The position numbers and the translations under genes are program-made. From the NCBI RefSeq assembly GCF_963924675.1, contig NC_089236.1:48888500-48952499 (forward strand): a stretch of 64,000 bases of DNA, read 5' to 3'. The notes under the pieces were generated by a model. That model saw only the letters and a list, made by a program, of their open reading frames with translations. It was not told the origin of the DNA and ran no database searches. Position 1 is the stretch's first letter. Every line of letters begins with the position of its first letter. Source of the stretch: Phocoena phocoena (taxonomy: Eukaryota; Chordata; Mammalia; Artiodactyla; Phocoenidae). Of this stretch, positions 11,345 through 22,545 are shown piece by piece.

Positions 11345-12165
11345 GCCTCCTTAAATATCACCCCCTCCCCATCTTCAGGCCCCCCTGGAACCTGTGAATA
11401 GATCGAGTTCCATGACAGGACTCTACAGAGGTGATTAAGGTTAAGGACCTTAAGGTGGGGAGATTATCCTAGATTACCAGGGTGGGCTCAATCCAATCCC
11501 ATGAGTCTTTAAAAGTAGAGAATTAGGGGGCTTCCCTGGTGGTGCAGTGATTGACAGTCCGCCAGCCGATGCAGGGGACATGGGTTCGTGCCCCGGTCCA
11601 GGAAGATCCCACATGCCGCGGAGCGGCTGGGCCCGTGAGCCGTGGCCGCTGGGCCTGCGCGTCCGGAGCCTGTGCTCCGCAACGGGAGAGGCCACTGCAG
11701 TGAGAGGCCCGCGTACCGCAAAAAAAAAAAAAAGTAGAGAATTATTTCTTCTATTTACAGAAGAGGAAAGTACAGAGAAATGCAGCTGAGAGATGGCAAG
11801 AAAAAGGGATGCTGGAGAGATTCGAAGTGTGAGGAACTCTGCTGTTGCTGGAGAGGTCTGTATGGAAAGCATGTGAAGGATCTCAGGCAGCCTCTAGGAG
11901 CAAAGACCAGCCCCTGGCTGACAGCCAGCAAGGAAATGGGGTCCTCAGTGCTACAACCTCAAGGAACGGAATTTAATCCATGGCCTGAACGAGTCTGAAA
12001 GCAGATTCATCCTTGAATCTTTCAGAAGAGAATGGAATCCAGTCTTACTGGACTCTAAGCAGGGGACCCAGCTGAGATGCACTTGGAGATAAAAAATGGG
12101 TGTTGTTTTAAACTACTAAATTTGTGGTGATTTGTTGTGACAATAATAAAAAAATCAACACACAG
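11345..12165 (+). mobile_element. MaLR-type LTR, sense, split by a SINE
   Basis: Left part has 'gaggtgattaaggttaagga' and 'ggggagattatcctagatta'. Right part ends 'gttttaaactactaaatttg' followed by 'tggtgatttgttgtgac'. These are landmarks of ERVL-MaLR (MLT1-like) LTRs in sense orientation. A CHR SINE at 11527-11729 interrupts it and duplicates 15 bases of the LTR. No retroviral genes are attached, so this is a solo or truncated LTR. Confidence 0.7.
11527..11729 (+). mobile_element. CHR-type SINE (short cetacean form)
   Basis: Full short-form copy in sense orientation ending in an uninterrupted A-run. The target duplication aaaagtagagaatta is present at 11511 and again at 11730. The insertion lies inside a MaLR LTR, so it is younger than that LTR. 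Confidence 0.97.
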
Positions 12166-12200
12166 TCACTGAGCCAAAACATGGGAGTCATCCTTTAGTT

Positions 12201-12419
12201 CAGCGGTTCCCAACATTTTTGGCACCAGGGATAAGTTCCTTGGAAGACAATTTTTCCACGGATGGGGGTCGGGGGGAGGATGATTCAGGCGATAATTCGA
12301 TGGGGAGTGGCAGATGAAGCTTCACTTGCTTGCCCAGCTCTCACCTCCTGCTGTGCGGCCTGGTTCCTAACAGGCCACAGACCGGTACCAGTCCGAGGCC
12401 CAGGGGTTGGGGACCCCTG
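12201..12419. mobile_element. Non-autonomous hAT (Charlie-like) DNA transposon
   Basis: Ends are 'cagcggttcccaac' and 'gttggggacccctg', which are imperfect terminal inverted repeats. Flanks are ctttagtt and ctctagtt, an 8-bp target duplication with one mismatch, as expected for hAT insertion. The interior includes 'gcaccagggataagttcct' and 'acagaccggtaccagtccg', familiar from a common mammalian Charlie-derived MITE. It lacks a transposase gene. Confidence 0.88.
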
Positions 12420-12449
12420 CTCTAGTTCTCCCTGACTTCCACCCTTCAC

Positions 12450-12810
12450 ACTCTCCCACCCCAAGTACAAAGGACATTTGCTACCAATTTTACCTCCAAA
12501 ACACGTATTGACCCATCTTCTCGTCTCCATAAAATTTGGCTTTATCTTTCAACTGAACTGCTCCCAAACTGGCCCTTCTACCACTATCTTATTTTCTCTT
12601 AAAACTCAATGTGTCCTCCAAATTGTAGCCAATAATTTTTTTAAAAATGTGACCATGACATTTCTTTTCACAAAACCTTTCAATATTTCTACTAAGCCAA
12701 CAGATTCAAGTTCAGCCTCCATGGAACACAAAGGCATCCATGGCATGACTCTTATCTACTCCTTCCAGCCTCTTACCCCACTCTTTGCCTTAGCCTCTAT
12801 GCTCTCATAA
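12450..12810 (+). mobile_element. LINE-2 fragment, sense
   Basis: Pyrimidine-rich text typical of the L2 ORF2/3' region, with 'aaaatgtgaccatgacattt', 'aaacctttcaatatttct' and 'cttccagcctcttacccca' in the expected order. The frame is degraded. Confidence 0.6.
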
Positions 12811-13465
12811 TGGAGAATTTGATTTCTCTTTGGTATCACTCTTAGATCTGGACACACAGGGTAACCGTTCTAAGACCTCTGTTCTTTAGGGCACATGGTT
12901 CTGGTGCTCCCTGGTCGTCTTCACAGTTGAGAAGTCCATGTATTTAGGGGAGGCACTCACTCGGAGGCCATGCTTCCTCCTTGCGGACCATGCTACTGGT
13001 CTCCCGATTTCCCTGGACAAATAACCCAAAGCCCTTCCTGCACCTGTATTGTTCTCTTCCCTGAGTTTAAGCTCTGAAGGATAGACCATAACCTTAGGCA
13101 GGTCTGAGGTGGGCTGGCCAAAGGGCAAATGATAGCATTATTGCCAAAGAAAGGGAGATGGGTGATGGAGCCAGGAATGAGAAAAGAGGAAGACGGGCCA
13201 TGGGCTAGGAGCTGACTCTCTCCTCAACATCACATTTCTAGCCTGGAATTCCAATAAGTTCCAATATTCCAACTTACAGCCCAGCCTTCTAGAAAGTTAT
13301 GAAGGTATATTTGTCAGGATAGGAGGATAAAACTTATTTTATATAGAAGTTTGTTAGCTTGGTTAATAACTTCTAAATAGACATAAGGTATGCGGCCGCC
13401 ATTTGCATTCTTGCCCTGATCCCTGCAAATGCCAAGGTTGTTTTGTTTTTTTTTCCCCACACACA
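12811..13465. other. Non-coding stretch without recognised features
   Basis: Apparently unique sequence with no supportable feature. Confidence 0.45.
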
Positions 13466-13469
13466 ATGT

Positions 13470-13650
13470 CTTCATGCTGTTTCTCCCTGTTCCAGGCTCT
13501 TCCCACTGACTGGAAAGACCTGTGCATTATTCTTCCCCTAGCTGACTCTCACACACGGTTCAGGATTCAGCTCAGTGGTTGCCCCCTCTAGGAAGCCTTC
13601 AAAGGCTCTCCAGTGCCCCTTCCCAGTCAACATCCCAGTCAACATGTGCG
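13470..13650 (+). mobile_element. LINE-2 fragment, sense
   Basis: Contains 'tgttccaggctcttccca', 'ggttcaggattcagctcag' and 'aggaagccttcaaaggctct', matching the order of the L2 3' region. A short direct repeat, 'cccagtcaacat', occurs twice near 13622 and 13634. Confidence 0.6.
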
Positions 13651-13904
13651 AATGTGAAGTTCTGAATTGTCTCTCTTACGCTCTAAGATGAAGAACACAG
13701 AGCTTTATTCATTGTCTTGTCTCATTACCATGGTGTCTGGCCATTGGTTTAATTAAGTTTTATAGAACTGAAAAGTGAAAGCAAATGGTTCCTTTAGAAT
13801 ACATTCACCAGGCATCTGTTAGGGAATAAAAAAGCATAAAGGGAAGAAGAAAATGGGTGGGGGGAGAGGACAGAGATGGCAAATTCCTTGTTTCAGTCAC
13901 ATAA

Positions 13905-14110
13905 TAGTAACAGTTGACATTTTTTGAACACTATTTGTCAGAAATTGCACTAAGTATTTTACATTGAACTCTTGCAACTCTATGAGGTAGAAACTACCAT
14001 TATCTTCATTTTATAAATGAAAAAATTAAGGCATAAGGAGGTTTGCTTAAAGACCCAAAGCCAGTAGGTGATAGAGCCTGGAGGGGCTCCAAAGCCTGAA
14101 CTTTGACCTT
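13905..14110 (-). mobile_element. MIR SINE, antisense
   Basis: Reads 'tttacattgaactcttgcaa', 'ctatgaggtagaaactacca', 'ttttataaatgaaaaaatta' and 'gtaggtgatagagcctgg', the reverse complement of the MIR core. Confidence 0.8.
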
Positions 14111-14225
14111 CAGAGCCTTCCCCTTCCTGACACACCCATACAAGAAAAGGGAGCTGGACCCACAGTGCCTTTTTGAAAAAGACAAGAAACCAGTGGTAAC
14201 CCTCAAGGGCATGTGTAAATGTTAG

Positions 14226-14256
14226 CTGAAGTGCATGTTAACTGCATGCACTTCAG
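14226..14256. repeat. Perfect 12-bp inverted repeat (hairpin)
   Basis: The stems ctgaagtgcatg and catgcacttcag are exact complements separated by the 7-base loop ttaactg. No terminator-like T-run follows and no transposon ends match. The role is unknown and it could be chance. Confidence 0.9.
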
Positions 14257-15487
14257 GAACAAATATGGGAACAGCTGAAATGTGTAAATAACAATAACAC
14301 TGTAAAGTAAGAAAGACAATTTGGATCAAATAATAAAACGATCATGTACTCTGCTGAGAGTGGGCTGGGGGTGTTTCCCAAAGGAAGCTGGGAGGTCTTG
14401 TTGAGAGGCCCTCAGTGTAGCAGAGTTTCTGGAAGCTTCCTGAGACAGGATGTAAGAGGGGAATGTATGGAGGCTGAGTTGGTGTTCAAGTCCAAAATGA
14501 TATACCAACACAAGTTTTACATTAAAATGTTTTAAGACATAAATTGTTCTTCACAACAGTTTTTCATTTAAAAGAGGAGTGGCCATGTTTCTTAAAATGT
14601 TATTTAAGGGCATTTTACATGTCAAATAATTGGATTAAATTACTTTTTAAGTTGAATTCAGAAAAGAAACTCTTTTGCCATTTGGGGAAACTACACTCAT
14701 GCCAAGTAAGCAGTAATATTTATAGTGGGCAAAAAAAGTCACCCACAAACTCTTTGGTGACAAGAAATTTCCCTATTTTGTTGTAACTGAACTTAATGTT
14801 CATTTCTATTCGCCATTTTGCCGAATGGTTGGAAATTTGATCTCAGTCTATATAATGTGGTCTCCTCCCTGTCTCCCACCTTCACCTACTCTCTGCTTCC
14901 CCAGGATTAGGCCTAAATTTAGGGTGACTTACAGGGTGTTGAGGCATGGGAAGGGCTGGAGGGGGGACAACATCCACCCTGGCGTCCATGAGGCACCCTG
15001 GTCTCAGCCTTGCCTCCGGTCATCAACTACCCCTGCAGGTTACTGCTGCATCCCTCCTCATTCACAACCTCAGACCCCTCTGACTCTCCCACTCTTGTGT
15101 CACGTCCATCCCTCTTGGGTGCAGAGGTTCAGTTCATTGGTGTTGTGACAAAGAGTAGGATGCAGAGCTCAGTGAGGCTGTTTGGGGCCTGTCTGCCCAA
15201 CACTGCTTCTGCGTCCCAGCCATGAAAGCCAGAGCTGCTGGAAACTTGCTCCCTGTCCAGTGACTGAGGACTCAGACCTGGTTTGGGATACTTGAACCTT
15301 CCAACTGCATCCTGGGTTTCCATAATACCCTCTCCCGCTAGGTGTTTGGTTAAGGAAAAGCAGGTCACATGGTCCCTTCTCAGAAACCAACCATGTCTAA
15401 GCTCTCTGCATCTACTTTTTGAACTTTTCCTTCCTCATCCCAGATAATCTTTATCCAGCCTGAGGCAAGAAGCCTTGTTCTTCACAT
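14257..15487. other. Non-coding stretch without recognised features
   Basis: Apparently unique sequence. Overlapping frames of 70-107 codons around 14825-15390 lie on both strands and show no protein resemblance. Confidence 0.45.
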
Positions 15488-15526
15488 CATTATGCATTGC
15501 TCCAAAGCATTATGCATTGTGCCAGG
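15488..15526. repeat. Tandem duplication of a 20-base unit
   Basis: Two adjacent copies share cattatgcattg and then diverge slightly (ctccaaag versus tgccagga). Most likely a local slippage duplication. Confidence 0.8.
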
Positions 15527-15699
15527 AACTAGGCTTATGAAACCCCAAAACCAGGAATAGACTTTTTTGACTGTGATTTCTTCTCTCTGTGGACACTATG
15601 TAAGAAATTTCCAACTTGCCTAGGCTAAAGGAACAGCCAAGGAATGGGGGAGGGGGAAGGGATTTCATAATACTTTCAAAGCACTATGTCTCTGCCATA

Positions 15700-15850
15700 G
15701 TTCAGAGAAAAGCACCAGACAGGGAATCAGAAGACTGGAAGTTTGCCCGCAAGATCACAGAAAGGCCATTTCCTCTCTGAGATGGCTTCTTCATCCATAT
15801 AATGAGAGTAAGAAAAGACAATTTTCCACGTTCTCTTCTGACTCTAGAAA
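15700..15850 (+). mobile_element. MIR-like SINE fragment
   Basis: Contains 'gacagggaatcagaagactg', 'aggccatttcctctctgaga' and 'cttcatccatataatgagag', a sense-oriented decayed MIR-like body. Confidence 0.5.
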
Positions 15851-16345
15851 TGCTACTTTAACTGATTATTTTTAAAAGTTTTTATCTAGTTCTGTGCCTT
15901 TAAAACTCTGTGATCATGTGTTCACGGTAAGTAACATAGGGCACCGTGATTTACACCCCACTCCCGCCTCTTTGCAATACTTAGAAGCAGGATCCCTTGT
16001 AACTGGGTTCGGAAAGATTTAATGGAAGCTAATATCTGATTTCCATAGCTAAAATAAGTTTACGTAATGGATTTGTCTGAGGTACCTTAAAAGTTTAATT
16101 CCCTAAAATGTGTGAGCTTCAATATGTATAAGCTTCTCATCACTCTTTTTTTAATGTGTTCTAATTAGTAGCAATATTTCTTGTTTACTTTCCATGAACT
16201 TTTTAGTTTCAAACGGGAAAAATTTAACAACCTCAACGACTACCTGGCTGAGAGGCGTTTTACAAAAGAATTATATTTTTATGAATATCTGAAAAGTGAT
16301 TTGTTTTTAGAAATTGTGGACTGATTTAAACAAAATTTCCAATTT
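15851..16345. other. Non-coding stretch without recognised features
   Basis: AT-rich, no supportable feature. Confidence 0.45.
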
Positions 16346-16356
16346 AAAAAATAAAT

Positions 16357-16561
16357 GGGGCTTCCCTGGTGGCACAGTGGTTGAGAGTCCGCCTGCCAAT
16401 GCAGGGGACACGGGTTCGTGCCCCGGTCCGGGAAGATCCCACATGCCGCAGAGCGGCTGGGCCCGTGAGCCATGGCCACTGAGCCTGCACGTCCGGAGCC
16501 TGTGCTCTGCAGCAGGGGAGGCCACAACAGTGAGAGGCCCGCGTACCGCAAAAAATAAATA
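16357..16561 (+). mobile_element. CHR-type SINE (short cetacean form)
   Basis: Full short-form copy in sense orientation. Its tail is a tandem aaat array rather than pure A. The flanks share an A-rich ataaatg, consistent with a target duplication but too simple to fix exactly. Several CpG sites have mutated to CA or TG, suggesting moderate age. Confidence 0.95.
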
Positions 16562-16575
16562 AATAAATAAATGAC

Positions 16576-17130
16576 ATAGTAATCCATCAGACATGGTCAA
16601 GTGTCCTTGTGAGAATGTGTTCCAAAAATTCAAAGAGAAAAACATCCACCAAGTAAATAATGAAAGAATAATGGCTGGCTTCTAGGCCACCAAGAGAAGT
16701 AGGAGTGAAATTATAAATACCACGTAAAGCTCTAATCAGTGCTGCAGAAAGTCTCTTTATGTTGCCTGATAGCTCCCTTGTTATTATTTCACTCTTACTA
16801 CCAGAGTTGGTATGTTGTATATAGTATATGTGCTATAAAACACCAAGGCCATGTTTTCCGTTTTCAGGCGGTATGAAAAGAAAATTCAAATAAAAGTCTA
16901 ATTCTAGTGTTGATGCCAATTACTCCTGTCACTTTGAGGAAGTTCTTTAACTCCATTTGCAATAAGAGTTTTAAAAAGTGATTTCTAAGGGCAATGCCAG
17001 CCCTTAAATTACTCGATTCTGTACTTTTTTTCTTAGCTCTAAAATAGAACCATAATATTTGTATTATTTCACAGAGTTAAAATGAGAATGAAAGCTTTTT
17101 TTCACTCAATAGTAAATGTAATTTTGCATC
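16576..17130. other. Non-coding stretch without recognised features
   Basis: No supportable feature seen. Confidence 0.45.
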
Positions 17131-17134
17131 CATG

Positions 17135-17279
17135 TAATTATTTGCTGAATGCCTATCACCCCCGGAGGCCATTAGCCCCCATGAGGGCAGGGGGAGTGTC
17201 TGTCTTACCCACTGATGTATTTCTAGGACGGTACCTGGCACATCACAGATGCTCAATTCGTAAGACTGTTGAGTGAAGC
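17135..17279 (+). mobile_element. LINE-2 3' end, sense
   Basis: Contains 'gagtgtctgtcttacccact', 'gatgtatttctaggacggta' and 'cctggcacatcacagatgct' followed by 'gactgttgagtgaa', the characteristic L2 3' end order. Confidence 0.7.
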
Positions 17280-17436
17280 CTCAACCTAACATGGGTATTT
17301 ATACAGGGCATTGAAAGCGGGTAAGCCACACCTCAACTCTGCTTTCTCAGAAGAAAAATTATAGAAACATGTGGCCATGTTTTGTATCAACCATTGATAA
17401 AAAACATATTATTTTTCTAAAGGAGAAATAACCCTA

Positions 17437-17617
17437 AATTTGTGCTGCTCAAAGTATGGCCTGTAGACCATCACATCAGCATCAACTGGTTAGAAATGCA
17501 AATTTTCTTTCCCCACCCCAGACCTACTGACAGAAATTCTGGGAGTGGAGGCCAGAAATCTGTATCTTCACAATGCTTCCAGTGATTCTAATGTACATGA
17601 AAGTTTGAGGACCACTG
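17437..17617 (+). mobile_element. Non-autonomous hAT element (MER5/MER20/MER58 type)
   Basis: Starts with a decayed form of the cagtggttctcaaag terminus and ends 'gtttgaggaccactg'. The middle has 'gttagaaatgcaaattttc' and 'cccagacctactgacagaaa', typical of a widespread eutherian hAT MITE. Confidence 0.8.
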
Positions 17618-17749
17618 TCTCAAACAATCGTCTTTATGTATCTTCTTTACTTATTATGTACATATTTTTACTTCCCTCAGTTTAGCTTCAAACAGTCTGC
17701 TCAAAGTTAAGTTCTCTAGCCTCATCTTAGAAAATTATCAACAACAACA

Positions 17750-17960
17750 GTAATACTAGCTTACGCTCTTGAACACTTACTATGTTCCAGGTCTTGATTG
17801 TAGCACATAAGTCTCATAAAAATTTATTAGCTCATAACTGCTATTCTACCTACTTTATATATCAGAAAACAAAGATTTTTATTAGATTTACCGATCACCA
17901 ACAGCTTGAAATCTCAGGAGCCTGGTGCCACAGCTGGGCTTTTAACTACTGCATGACATG
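17750..17960 (-). mobile_element. Probable MIR SINE, antisense
   Basis: The order 'gaacacttactatgttccag', 'cataagtctcataaa' and 'tatatcagaaaacaaagat' resembles an antisense MIR. Strongly diverged, so the call is tentative. Confidence 0.45.
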
Positions 17961-18860
17961 GACTAGCTCCTAGCTCCTGGCTGAAGGGAGACCCCTTATG
18001 TGTTGGACTCGAGCCATACAATGAGGGGCACGTGTGAGCAAGTTCATACAACTGACTCGACTCCACATTCAGATAAGGAGTGAAGCACCTTCCCAGGAGA
18101 TGGTCACGGGATGTCTGATGTTGAGGTCAGATTTTTCCTTAGGAATGATCCTGGGATCGCTTCTCATGCAAGGGTAAAATTGTTGAGTGTTGTCTACGCA
18201 AACTTTGGTGAGTGCCAAAAACTATGATGATTTTCAGTTTGGCAGATTTGATACTAATCGGTTATTTCTGGAAATACTGAGACAATGGGATCCATTGTTT
18301 CTTGAGCTTTATTTTCTCCCTCATCAACCTCAAAAGAGAACCTAGAAAATGGAAGAAAGGAATAAATTGAGGAGGGATGTGGGAAAGGAGGGGGCAGGGC
18401 AGAATATGTAAGAGGAGAAGGAAAGTCCGATGGTGATGCTTTATCCTTGGTGGTCCTTAGCTACTGGTGTAGGAAGTGGAACCCAGGGATGAGTCAGGAG
18501 TGGGGAGGGGGACTGGCCCTGCCTGGTTAGAGGACTGTGACAGAGAGAGTGACGCAGAGGTGCCAGAAACTGCCCAGTTCTGCGTGTGCCTGGGGAGACC
18601 TTGCCTATTCTACTGGCTGGAAGAAGTCCAAGGCTAAATGGCATCTGAAAAAGAGGCAAGGAAGGCAGCAATGGATGACACTCAGAGGCAGGAGCTGATG
18701 GCGTTTCCAGGGAGAAGTGAGCTCGTGGCACTGGCTGCCATGGGCTTCCTTGGAGAGCTCTCTTCCAGGACTTGTCTTTTCAACACCATCCAGGGTGGTC
18801 TCCTCAAGGGGCCCAGACCACGGCAGCAAGAGAACGCAGAGAACTACCACTGACTGAGAG
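17961..18860. other. Non-coding stretch, purine-rich in part
   Basis: The 18350-18430 part is G/A-rich. Open frames on both strands at 18441-18922 overlap each other and show no recognisable protein, so I do not call a gene. Confidence 0.45.
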
Positions 18861-18861
18861 C

Positions 18862-19045
18862 CCACCATGCAAGGCATTTTCCTACTCACTTTATGGATCC
18901 GAATCCAGTTAAGCCTCTCCACATATCAACAGGTAGGTGGTATTTTATCCCTCTTTTTACATACAAAGATTCTGAGGTTCAGAGATGTTAATTAACTTGT
19001 CTAAGATCACCAGCCAGTAAGTAATAGAGCCCCTTAGCTTTCTCT
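18862..19045 (-). mobile_element. MIR SINE, antisense
   Basis: Contains 'ctgagagcccaccatgcaag', 'tacatacaaagattctgagg', 'gatgttaattaacttgtcta' and 'agtaagtaatagagcc', the antisense MIR order. Confidence 0.75.
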
Positions 19046-20514
19046 AACTGTTTTTCCCTATCAGACATTGTCTCTTAAAATGATGGGAGGGAGAGAAGAG
19101 AATGGGAAATAGGAAATAGTTTTTAGGAAACACTGCTACTTCCTCAGGCTAAATAGGAAACTGTTGAGTAAGATTAAACTTCTCCATTTATTTGAGTTGT
19201 TGTCCTTTTGAGTGATTTTTTGGAACTTGATTAGGCCCCTGGTTGGAAATAATAAAAAAGTAGCCTGTGAATTTAAACAATCACTATATATAATATAATT
19301 TTATTATTTACATATGTATGAATATCATATATATTATATATATATATTTTTTCCTCTCTCTCTCTTGTTTATAAAACTGATCAGTGTTTTTTAAGCACAT
19401 CAGTCCTGGGGTAAAAATGAGATCAGACTGATAATTTTTCTTTGCCTTTCCTAGTCACATACTATCATGGGCCCCCTCAAGATCACCTTCAGTTATTATG
19501 AAGAGTCTCCAAGGGTGTCTCCTGTGGGCTCACTGATAAGTCTTCTTATCTACCATGTGGTATCCACTGATTTCTTCTTTCCTGCTCCCAGTGACACCAG
19601 CTACTGATCCTCTCAGCACTACAAGCAGAGAGGAGTTGCTTGAGTTGGATTCACAATTCTCACAGCTACCCATGGCACAGCTGGCCATCTGGTGCTCTCA
19701 GAACTGCCAGTGTTGCTGGCAACACTTCCTGTGCCACGGATCAGGTTGACCACTGCCAGGAAGCACGGATATGCCTGCGTTTGGCCACCAGGAGCATTCT
19801 TACAAGACCAAGTCCGTGGCTAACATCTGTCTTAGGATGTACCTCGTGCTTCCATCTAAGGAGACATTTTTCTTGCATGGATTTTTCCACCAGTTTGCCA
19901 CATGTGACCAGATGTGTCTGAGATCAATAATGGATACTGCATAAGTTCAGAATGGAACACACCTGCACACACACACACACACACACAGCACATTTCATAT
20001 ATAAGTGGTCTGATATTGTTGGAAAGCTTTAAGTATAAGGAGAAATCAAGGTTATATAAAATGTGAGGTAGTAATGACTGCACTTTCCAATCATATAATT
20101 ACACTAATTTATCATTAACACTGAAAGACTTGGTCAAGATTTAGGATGATGAGGAAATCTTATTAGAATAGGACAAATAAAATACACAACAAGAAAATAT
20201 TCAAAGGATATGCACTTTTGCTCCTCTTATAAGTTATGTTTTCCACAGGAGGCATGAAGCGAGTTGTTTCTATAAAAATGGGATACTCATATCCTTTGGA
20301 TACTGTTATTAGGTATTATGGCCAAGGTGTCCTAGAATAGCTAGTGGGCCCAGCCAGCCTTGGTTACAGGTCCCTTGATATTGATGGAACAATGGCAAAC
20401 AAGGCAATGAAAGGTACAGTATTCTACAATGATATGCTGAGTCTGGGGTTGTGAATGCCAATGCCAACTTCTAATGAGCTACATGGAACCATGTAGAAGT
20501 CTCCTCTTTCCTAA
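19046..20514. other. Non-coding stretch with AT-rich run and (CA)n
   Basis: An AT-rich run with tatata motifs lies at about 19280-19350. A (CA)11 tract lies at 19966-19987. Otherwise apparently unique, with no gene evidence. Confidence 0.5.
19966..19987. repeat. (CA)11 microsatellite
   Basis: Uninterrupted dinucleotide run, not attached to any recognised element. Confidence 0.97.
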
Positions 20515-20845
20515 ATGAATAAAACATAAACATTATCTAAGTAAAAGAAACCAGACACAAAAGGCCATATATATATGATTCCATTTATATGAAATGCCCA
20601 GAATAGACAAATCCATAGGGACATAAAGTAGATGAGTGATTACCAGGGGCTGAGGGAGGGGAAATTGGGAAGTGACTGCTAGCGGGTAAGAGGTTTCTTT
20701 CGGGGTGATGGAAATGCTCTGGAATTAGATGGTGATAATGGTTCTTTAACACAGTAAATATACTAAAAACCACTGCATTGAACACTTTCAAATGGTGAAT
20801 TTTATGTTATGTGAATTATGTCTGAATAAAACTTAAAAAATAAAA
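20515..20845 (+). mobile_element. LINE-1 3' UTR, older subfamily, sense
   Basis: Contains 'gattccatttatatgaaatg', 'gatgagtgattaccaggggc', 'gggtgatggaaatgctctgg' and 'tactaaaaaccactgcattg', and ends in an A-rich tail. This order is diagnostic of L1MB/L1MC-like 3' ends. It is 5' truncated with no coding region. Confidence 0.85.
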
Positions 20846-20850
20846 AATTT

Positions 20851-21420
20851 TGGTTTAAAGGAGACCACAAGGACTATTTTGTTCTCTTCACTCTGTCCCC
20901 TATTCCAAAGCCAAAACTCAGCTCTACCCCTATAATGGAAGGAAAGGCTAGAATCATGTCCTTCTGCCAGGAATAGGGAAAACTGAAATTAGAAAGAAAA
21001 TAAACAGCAACAACAAAAATAAAGTGGAATAAAAGGAGCCTGTTTACTTGTGGTGTTCACAAACAAGTTGGCCTGAGAGTCTTTGGCTACCAAGTTAGAG
21101 GAAGAGAAAACATGAAAGGACAGCCAGAACCAAAACAAGATCCCAAGATCCTACATCCTCCCCTGAGGGAGCAGCCTGGCCCTTAACAGGAAGAGACAGA
21201 CAGAAGGTGGCCATGTGGATGTGTCTGGTGATGCTTGTCCCTTAGAAGATATCTTTCACTCAGCAACTTGGGAGCAGGCAGACCCAAATCAAAATTGCTC
21301 CTCCTTCAGGGAGGATTAAAGGAAGAAGATGGCAGAGATCACTTCCCTTTCTCCAGAGTCAAAACACATGTTGGTAACTGCAAGTAAAATAAATAAAGAA
21401 ACTTACAGTAGAAAATAGAA
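20851..21420. other. Non-coding stretch without recognised features
   Basis: No supportable feature seen. Confidence 0.45.
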
Positions 21421-21424
21421 AGGT

Positions 21425-21646
21425 GGGCTTCCCTGGTGGCGCAGTGGTTGAGAGTCCGCCTGCCGATGCAGGGGACACGGGTTCGTGCCCCGGTCCAGGA
21501 AGGTCCCACATGCCGCGGAGCAGCTAGGCCCCTGAGCCACGGCCGCTGAGCCTGCGCATCCGGAGCCTGTGCTCCGCAATGGGAGAGGCCACAACAGTGA
21601 GAGGCCCGCGTACCGCAAAAAATAAAAAAATAAAAATAAAAAAAAA
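21425..21646 (+). mobile_element. CHR-type SINE (short cetacean form)
   Basis: Complete short-form copy in sense orientation with a mixed A/T-rich tail. No clear target duplication could be fixed because both flanks are A-rich. High CpG retention indicates a fairly recent insertion. Confidence 0.95.
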
Positions 21647-21680
21647 GAAATTGGGACAAAAAATTAAGACTCACCTTGGT

Positions 21681-21735
21681 GTTTTCTGTTATCCTTTAAT
21701 TCTCTGAATTCAAGGGGCTGCCATGCTATGCTCCT
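21681..21735 (-). repeat. Segment in inverted similarity to the LTR at 22.1-22.5 kb
   Basis: The reverse complement contains atggcagccccttgaattca followed by attaaagg and taacagaa. The same series, with small changes, appears on the plus strand near 22281-22326 inside an LTR. It is probably a truncated antisense copy of the same LTR family, though similarity fades within about 60 bases. Confidence 0.7.
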
Positions 21736-22104
21736 CACATCAGGGAATGGTTACTAGCAGCAAGTTTTGAGCAAAAGTGTAGGTCCTGAGGGAACCTGAA
21801 AGAATTCAGAGTTTAGACAATGTAGAAGAGAGAATACATAACAAGTCTCCACCCATCATTCTTCCACTAAATAAAGACTTCCTGCGTTGTAGGAAGTATG
21901 TAGAACAGGAAGCCAAAGGAGAAGAATTTAGGTGCTGGTTGGTCTCTGAGCTTCACACCTTCTCATTTTGAGTAACATGAAGGTGGGGACAGCAGAGTCT
22001 TTTGAATGGGTTTTAGAAAACCTAGAGAAGAAGAAACCTGTGTTCCATTTTATACACTTACTCCAGAAGATGTCTTAGGATCCTTCTAAAGAAATAGCTT
22101 CCTC

Positions 22105-22545
22105 CTGTGTCTAAGTAGTATAAGGGAGCAAAATTTGCCACCCCAAAACGTGTTTGTTTGGCATGTGAAGGCCCAAGACTCAGGAAGAACCTTTGACCTT
22201 CCTCCATAACTGCCTAAAAGAATTTAGATAGAGGGCTCGTTCCCAGAGTCCTTCCTCTCCTGTGAAATCCCTGCTTTAGGAATGGCAGCCCCTTGAATTC
22301 AGACAAGGATTAAAGGGTAACAGAACATCTACCCCCAACATCTTTTGTCTTTAGCTGAAGATGGTATTTAAGTTGAGGGCTTCGGCCATTTTGGTGAGAT
22401 ACTCAGTTTTCCTGGTCTCTCCCAAGTACAGTTGCTCTAAAACTTTTGTTTGATTTCCTCCTGTCTATCTGTCTCATGTCAGTTTAATTCTTAGACCAGC
22501 TAGAAGGACCTAGAGGAGTAGAGGAAAATTTCTTCCTCCCTGACA
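22105..22545 (+). mobile_element. Solo LTR, ERVL-like, sense
   Basis: Begins near a TG and ends 'tcttcctccctgaca'. The 3' half has 'gagggcttcggccattttgg', 'gtctatctgtctcatgtcag' and 'agaccagctagaaggaccta', phrases seen in ERVL-class LTRs such as the LTR16/LTR33 group. No viral genes flank it. The family name is from memory and uncertain. Confidence 0.65.

Noticed and set aside
18441..18922. Overlapping frames on both strands as a possible gene
   Set aside because: Frames overlap on opposite strands with no conserved motif. Composition alone explains the openness, and the right part overlaps a MIR.
22105..22545. Complete endogenous retrovirus
   Set aside because: Only an LTR is seen. No gag, pol or env-like sequence or partner LTR in matching orientation lies nearby.
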